Origin: Phenylobacterium sp.
Lineage (GTDB): Bacteria > Pseudomonadota > Alphaproteobacteria > Caulobacterales > Caulobacteraceae
Length of the DNA: 17,703 bases
Direction of reading: 5' to 3'
Assembly (NCBI GenBank): GCA_019264505.1
Contig: JAHUZY010000353.1
Location: forward strand, 1 to 17,703
Part shown: in pieces, positions 13,554-17,703 of the stretch
How positions within the stretch are numbered: the first letter of the stretch is position 1
Layout of the letters: every line of letters begins with the position of its first letter
The notes under the pieces: model-generated
Database searches by the model: none
Seen by the model: only the letters and a program-made list of their open reading frames with translations
What the model was told of the DNA's origin: nothing
Position numbers and translations under genes: made by a program

Positions 13554-15215
13554 TTGCAAGAGCCCCCTGTCTTTGACGAGGCGGACAGACGCCTCACGCT
13601 CATCTCCGTCCTGATCGTCTTCCTGCTCAGCGCCATGAGCCAGACCGTGGTGGCCACGGCCATGCCGCGGATCGTCTCGGACCTGTCAGGCCTGCATCTC
13701 TATGCCTGGGCGACCACCGCCTATCTGCTGGCCTCGACCGTCATGGTGCCCATCTGGGGCAAGCTCGGGGACATCTTCGGGCGCAAGCCGGTCCTGCTCT
13801 GGGGAATCGGGGTCTTCCTCACCGGCTCCTGGCTCTGCGGCCTGGCTGGGGAGTTCGGCGACCTGCCCCTGATCGGCGGCGGCATGACCCAGCTGATCAC
13901 CGCCCGCGCCCTGCAGGGGATCGGCGGCGGCGCGCTCTTCACCATCGCCTTCGCCATCATCGCCGACCTCTATGCGCCGCGGGAGCGGGCCAAGTTTTCC
14001 GGCCTGTTCGGCTCGGTCTTCGGGGTGGCGAGCATCTTCGGACCCGTCATCGGCGGCTTCTTCACCGACCACGGGACCTTCGAGGTGGCGGGCCACGTGG
14101 TCGAGGGCTGGCGCTGGGTCTTCTATGTGAACGTGCCCTTTGCGCTCGCCGCGGTGGCCATGATCACCCTGAAGATGCCCGCCCTGCCGCCCCGGGGGGA
14201 GGGCCGCATCGACTATGGGGGCGCCGCCCTGATCGTGGTCGGCTTCACCACGCTGTTGCTGGCCATCACCTGGGGCGGCCGGGACTATGGCTGGGGTTCG
14301 CCCATGATCCTTGGGCTGCTGGTGGTGAGCCTGGCGTCCCTGACCGGCTTCGTCTTTGTGCAGAAGGCGGTGCGCGACCCGATCCTGCCCCTCGAGCTGT
14401 TCAAGAACCGGACCTTCAACACCGCCAACGGCGCGGCCTTTATCTATTCCATGGCCTTCATGGGGGTGACCTCCTTCCTGCCCCTCTACATGCAGGTGGG
14501 TCAGGGGGTGCCGGCCACCCGCAGCGGCCTGACCATGCTGGCCCTCATGGTGGGTCTGGTGGCGTCCTCGACCATCAATGGCCAGCTGGTCACCCGCACC
14601 GGGGTCTATAAGCCGTTCATGATCGGCGGGGGGGCGGTGCTGATCATCGGGGTCTTCGCCCTGTGTTTCATCGGTCCTGACACCGGCACGCTCGACCTGG
14701 CCTGGCGGCTGCTGATCGTCGGCATCGGCCTGGGACCGGGGCAGAGCCTGTTCGGGCTGGCGGTGCAGAACGCCGTGCCGCCCCATCAGCTGGGGGTCGC
14801 CACCAGTTCGGGCCAGTTCGTCCGCCAGATCGGCTCGACCATGGGGGTGGCCCTGTTCGGCGCCATCCTCACCTGGGGTCTGACCTCGGAGCTTGGCCGG
14901 CTGTCGGCGGCCGATCCCAACGCCAGGGTGCAGACCCTGGAGCTGTCGGACCTGCAGCGCATGGCCATGGAGCGGGACGCTGATCCGGATCTCGCCGCGG
15001 CCCGGGCGGCCGATCCGGCGACACGGGCGACCGACCAGATCATCCGCCAGAGCTTCTCCACCGCCGTGGTCTACGGGATCATCTTCAGTCTGGCCGTGCT
15101 GCTGCTGGGCTTCCTGTTGATGCTCAAGATCCCCGGCGTACGGCTACAGGACCGGGTCCCGGCGCCGTCTCCTGCGCCTGCGCCCGCCGAGGCGCTGGGC
15201 AAGCCAGGGGGTTAG
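13554..15215 (+). CDS. MFS transporter, DHA2-type (14 membrane segments)
   Basis: A 553-residue inner-membrane transporter of the DHA2 drug/proton antiporter group, with about 14 hydrophobic segments. MFS motif A is seen as G-K-L-G-D-I-F-G-R-K-P (residues 69-79), the motif B region as A-L-Q-G-I-G-G-G, and motif C as G-P-V-I-G-G. In motif D1 of the first helix (S-A-M-S-Q-T-V-V-A-T-A-M-P) the usual Asp is replaced by Ser, so proton coupling or substrate range may differ from classical EmrB-type pumps. The start is TTG, with GGAA seven bases before; no in-frame ATG occurs until within the first helix. The tail is Pro/Ala-rich. No EmrA-like membrane fusion partner is next to it. Confidence 0.9.
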   Translation: MQEPPVFDEADRRLTLISVLIVFLLSAMSQTVVATAMPRIVSDLSGLHLYAWATTAYLLASTVMVPIWGKLGDIFGRKPVLLWGIGVFLTGSWLCGLAGEFGDLPLIGGGMTQLITARALQGIGGGALFTIAFAIIADLYAPRERAKFSGLFGSVFGVASIFGPVIGGFFTDHGTFEVAGHVVEGWRWVFYVNVPFALAAVAMITLKMPALPPRGEGRIDYGGAALIVVGFTTLLLAITWGGRDYGWGSPMILGLLVVSLASLTGFVFVQKAVRDPILPLELFKNRTFNTANGAAFIYSMAFMGVTSFLPLYMQVGQGVPATRSGLTMLALMVGLVASSTINGQLVTRTGVYKPFMIGGGAVLIIGVFALCFIGPDTGTLDLAWRLLIVGIGLGPGQSLFGLAVQNAVPPHQLGVATSSGQFVRQIGSTMGVALFGAILTWGLTSELGRLSAADPNARVQTLELSDLQRMAMERDADPDLAAARAADPATRATDQIIRQSFSTAVVYGIIFSLAVLLLGFLLMLKIPGVRLQDRVPAPSPAPAPAEALGKPGG

Positions 15216-15230
15216 AGGCTCTGCAGCCTC
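15215..15230. terminator. Hairpin at the convergent junction of the MFS and Crp/Fnr genes
   Basis: GAGGCT (15215-15220), loop CTGC, AGCCTC (15225-15230): a perfect 6-bp stem that begins at the last base of the MFS stop codon and reaches into the Crp/Fnr stop codon. There is no T-run. It could serve both transcripts. Confidence 0.4.
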
Positions 15231-15996
15231 AGTCCTCGCTCACCTCGGGCAGCAGCAGGCTGAAGTGGTCCTCGACGGCCTGGTAGCATTCGCAGCAGGC
15301 TTCCTCGAGACCGTCGCGGTCAATCACCTCCACATGACCGTGGTGCTGCCGGATCAGGCCCCGGTGCTCCAGGGTCTTGGCCACGCCCGAGACCGTGGTC
15401 CGCTGGACCCCCAGCATCTCGGCCAGGCTCTGCTGGGTCAGGCGGATGATGTCGGTGTCAGACCGGTCGTGGGTGGCCAGCCGCCAGCGGCATGCGCGCT
15501 GCTCCACCGGATGCAGGGCGTTGCACACCACCGACTGCATCACCTGGGCCAGCAGGGCGTCGGCATAGCGGGAGAACAGGTCGGCGATCTCCGGCCGCCG
15601 GCGCTTGGCCGCCTCCAGCTGCTCGGTGGCGATGACCAGGACGGGACCGGCGATCTGCACCACGGCGCGGCCATAGGCCGGCTTGTGACCTGAGCTGACA
15701 ATGCCGCCGGCGGCGCCTTCACGGCCGATGCTGGCGGCCTCGACCTCGCGCCCGTCGCGGGTCACCAGCTGCAGAGAGATGATCGCCGAGCGGGTCGGAA
15801 AGTGGGTGAGATCCACATCGTCGCCGGGCTCAAACAGAACCCGCCCCCGCTCCAGGTTGAGCTGGCGCAGGTGTGGAGCGATATCATTTAGGACCGCGCT
15901 TGGCAGAGCCGCCAGCAGGCGGTTGGCCCGCAGGGCGGAGGTGTCGGACACTCCGCCATAGGCGCGGGGATCGGAAGATGACTGACCCATGGACAT
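15229..15996 (-). CDS. Crp/Fnr-family transcriptional regulator
   Basis: A 255-residue DNA-binding regulator. The N-terminal cyclic-nucleotide-binding-like beta barrel spans about residues 25-140 (V-L-F-E-P-G-D near 53-59, I-G-R-E-G-A near 90-95). A dimer helix follows, then a winged helix-turn-helix of the HTH_Crp_2 type at about 180-230, with L-T-Q-Q-S-L-A-E-M-L-G-V (186-197) and the recognition helix Q-R-T-T-V-S-G-V-A-K. The barrel lacks the Arg-Ser pair that binds cAMP in true Crp and has no N-terminal Fe-S cysteine cluster as in Fnr, so the signal is unknown. The C-terminal E-A-C-C-E-C-Y (232-238) is a cysteine cluster of possible redox interest. It is transcribed after priA, 119 bases downstream of its stop, and converges on the MFS gene. 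Confidence 0.9.
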   Translation of the reverse strand: MSMGQSSSDPRAYGGVSDTSALRANRLLAALPSAVLNDIAPHLRQLNLERGRVLFEPGDDVDLTHFPTRSAIISLQLVTRDGREVEAASIGREGAAGGIVSSGHKPAYGRAVVQIAGPVLVIATEQLEAAKRRRPEIADLFSRYADALLAQVMQSVVCNALHPVEQRACRWRLATHDRSDTDIIRLTQQSLAEMLGVQRTTVSGVAKTLEHRGLIRQHHGHVEVIDRDGLEEACCECYQAVEDHFSLLLPEVSED

Positions 15997-16075
15997 GGGA
16001 AGGAAACGCCTCAGACGGCACGAGGTGGCAGGGAAGCTTCACAGAAGGCCCTACAGACTTGCGCGCGCCGCGTCC

Positions 16076-16089
16076 GTCGGGCGCCCGAC
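16076..16089. other. Perfect 14-base palindrome between priA and the Crp/Fnr gene
   Basis: GTCGGGCGCCCGAC reads the same on both strands. It lies 80 bases upstream of the Crp/Fnr start and 27 bases past the priA stop. It could be an autoregulatory operator or part of a priA transcript end; there is no spacer as in the usual Crp-type site (TGTGA-N6-TCACA), so an operator role is only a guess. Confidence 0.3.
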
Positions 16090-16115
16090 TATTCGTCGCA
16101 GGCTTGGCGACTGAT

Positions 16116-17703
16116 CTACAGGAAGCTGTAGGGGTCCACGTCGATCACCACCCGGACGGAACCGGGGGGCTTCACCCGGGCTCTCCAGGCGGCCAGATAG
16201 GCCGATAGATCAACCGTGCGATCGGCCCTTACCAGGAACCGCTTGCGCCGCCGCCCGCGGACCAGAGACAGCGGGGCGTCGGCCGGACCGTAAACCTCCA
16301 GGCCCTCGGCGTTGGGGGCGGCCGCGGCCATGTCCCGGACAAAGGCCTCCAGGGCCTGGGGGTTTTCGCTGGAGACGATCACCGCGCCCAGGCGGCCGAA
16401 GGGCGGCAGGCCGGCCAGCTCCCGCTCGGCCATCTCGGCGGCGACAAAGGCGTCCCGGTCCTGGGCGGCCAGGGCCTGCATCACCGCATGATCTGGCGCA
16501 TAGGTCTGGACGAGCGCCCGGCCTGGCCGGTCGTGGCGGCCCGCGCGGCCCGTCGCCTGGGCCAGCAGCTGATAGGTCCGCTCGGCCGCCCGCAGGTCCC
16601 CGCCCCGCAGCCCGAGATCGGCGTCCACCACGCCCACCAGGGTCAGGTTGGGGAAGTTGTGGCCCTTGGCGGCGGCCTGGGTGGCCACCAGGATGTCGAT
16701 CTCGCCGGCCGCCATGGACTCCACCAGCCGGCGGGCGGCCTGGGCGTCGAACACGGTGTCGGAGGAAAACACCGCCACCCGCGCCTCAGGAAACAGGGCC
16801 CGGGCCTCCTCTTCCACCCGCTCCACGCCGGGACCCACCGAGACCAGGCTGTCGATCGCCCCGCAGTGGGGGCAGGCCTTGGGCTTGGCCATGGAAAAGC
16901 CGGTCAGGTGGCAGACCAGCCGGCCGGTATAGCGATGCTCCACCAGCCAGGAATCGGTGTCCGGCGCGGTCAGCCGCTCGCCACAGGCCCGGCAGAGCAC
17001 CAGGGGCGCATAGCCCCGGCGGTTGAGGAACAGGAGCGCCTGCTCGCCGCGGGCCAGGGTCTCGCCGACCGCCGCGACCAAGGGGGGCGACAGCCAGCGG
17101 CCGGTCTCCAGCGGCGTCTCCCTCAGGTCGATCAGGTCGATCTGGGGCAGGACGGCGACCCCGTGCCGATCGGTCAGGCGCAGCCAGCGATAGCGGCCGG
17201 TCTCGGCGTTGCGCAGCGATTCCAGGGACGGCGTGGCCGAGGCCAGCACGACGGCGGCGGCCTCCATCTTGCCGCGCACCACCGCCAGGTCCCGGGCCTG
17301 ATAGATGAAGCCCTCCTCCTGCTTGAACGAGGTGTCGTGCTCCTCGTCCACCACGATCAGCTTGAGGTTGGTGAAGGGCAGGAAGAGCGCCGAACGGGCG
17401 CCCACCACGATCGGACACGCGCCGGTGGCCACCGCCTCCCAGACCCGCCGCCTCGCCGGTGGGGCGACGCCGGAATGCCATTCGGCCGGCATGGCCCCGA
17501 ACCGCTCGGAAAACCGCGTCAGCACCGCCTGGGTCAGCGCGATCTCCGGCAGCAGCACCAGGACCTGGGCGGTGAGGTCAGCGGCGAGGACGGCGGCCAC
17601 AGCCTCCAGATAGACCTCGGTCTTGCCAGACCCGGTAACCCCATCGAGCAGGGCGACATTGAAGCCGCCCTCAGAGATCATGGCGCTCAGCGCCTGGGCG
17701 GCT
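16116..17703 (-). CDS. priA: Primosomal replication-restart helicase PriA, C-terminal part (5' end outside window)
   Basis: 528 residues of the 3'-to-5' DNA helicase that restarts stalled replication forks; the N-terminal DNA-binding region lies beyond the window edge. Seen in order are Walker A (G-V-T-G-S-G-K-T-E-V-Y), the V-V-D-E-E-H-D box, the S-A-T-P-S-L-E-S motif, L-N-R-R-G-Y-A, the zinc-binding insertion, A-A-K-G-H-N-F-P-N, D-A-D-L-G-L, and motif VI A-T-G-R-A-G-R. The insertion is unusual. Two Cys pairs are present (C-R-A-C near 16983-16994 and C-P-H-C near 16863-16874), but where a Cys pair is expected between them the sequence reads A-P-D-T-D-S (16950-16967), and the next pair keeps only one Cys (C-H-L-T-G, Cys at 16911-16913). 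One of the two zinc sites therefore seems lost. Confidence 0.95.
   Translation of the reverse strand, partial: AAQALSAMISEGGFNVALLDGVTGSGKTEVYLEAVAAVLAADLTAQVLVLLPEIALTQAVLTRFSERFGAMPAEWHSGVAPPARRRVWEAVATGACPIVVGARSALFLPFTNLKLIVVDEEHDTSFKQEEGFIYQARDLAVVRGKMEAAAVVLASATPSLESLRNAETGRYRWLRLTDRHGVAVLPQIDLIDLRETPLETGRWLSPPLVAAVGETLARGEQALLFLNRRGYAPLVLCRACGERLTAPDTDSWLVEHRYTGRLVCHLTGFSMAKPKACPHCGAIDSLVSVGPGVERVEEEARALFPEARVAVFSSDTVFDAQAARRLVESMAAGEIDILVATQAAAKGHNFPNLTLVGVVDADLGLRGGDLRAAERTYQLLAQATGRAGRHDRPGRALVQTYAPDHAVMQALAAQDRDAFVAAEMAERELAGLPPFGRLGAVIVSSENPQALEAFVRDMAAAAPNAEGLEVYGPADAPLSLVRGRRRKRFLVRADRTVDLSAYLAAWRARVKPPGSVRVVIDVDPYSFL

Noticed and set aside
13686..14786. 366-codon open frame opposite the MFS gene
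   Set aside because: Antisense shadow of a clear transporter gene, with His/Gln/Gly-rich composition typical of reversed membrane-protein codons.

Overview
The window is a gene-dense, high-GC stretch of a bacterial chromosome. Codon use, the families present and the intergenic palindromes suggest an alphaproteobacterium, most likely Caulobacteraceae (Caulobacter or Phenylobacterium). That placement is inferred from remembered family resemblance, not from a search. I see no tRNA, rRNA, CRISPR array, transposase, integrase or phage gene, and no gene-free gap longer than about 180 bases. It reads as ordinary core or variable chromosome rather than a mobile island.

Layout, left to right. The 3' end of a Rieske [2Fe-2S] protein (1-330, +) is followed by an inverted pair of REP-like hairpins (362-448). 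A YCII/DGPF-domain protein (494-919, -) is divergent from a class I SAM methyltransferase (1074-1817, +), which ends in the best intrinsic terminator of the window (1832-1856). A membrane-anchored SleB-type cell wall hydrolase (1996-3183, +) converges on a minus-strand cluster: a cytochrome b561-type membrane protein (5612-4803), a molybdopterin oxidoreductase with a Tat/lipoprotein-like leader (4806-4030, sharing an ATGA overlap), and a creatininase-family metalloenzyme (3951-3202). Divergent from that cluster is a 54-residue hydrophilic, proline-rich protein (5739-5903, +) with a strong ribosome binding site and a possible stress-sigma promoter.

Next come a double-hotdog thioesterase-like protein (5992-6927, +), an alpha/beta hydrolase (7805-6924, -) whose stop codon overlaps that of the thioesterase, a DUF488 protein (7889-8320, +) and a crotonase resembling delta(3,5)-delta(2,4)-dienoyl-CoA isomerase (8392-9291, +). 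Three minus-strand genes follow: an acyltransferase-3 membrane protein (12430-11333), a secreted CHAP amidase/peptidase (11263-10574) and a 398-residue pentapeptide-repeat protein (10496-9300). The right part holds a TerC-family membrane protein (12582-13415, +), a DHA2-type MFS transporter (13554-15215, +), a Crp/Fnr-family regulator (15996-15229, -) and the 3' part of priA (17703-16116, -).

The only clear functional module is the two-gene redox unit: a membrane cytochrome b passing electrons to, or taking them from, an exported molybdenum enzyme. The thioesterase, hydrolase and dienoyl-CoA isomerase lie close together and could all act on acyl-CoAs, but they are not one operon. I did not find a convincing undescribed defence or mobile system. 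The points most worth a second look are the redox unit, the PriA with a degenerate second zinc site, the internally duplicated pentapeptide protein, the covarying REP pair, and the small protein behind a possible EcfG-type promoter.
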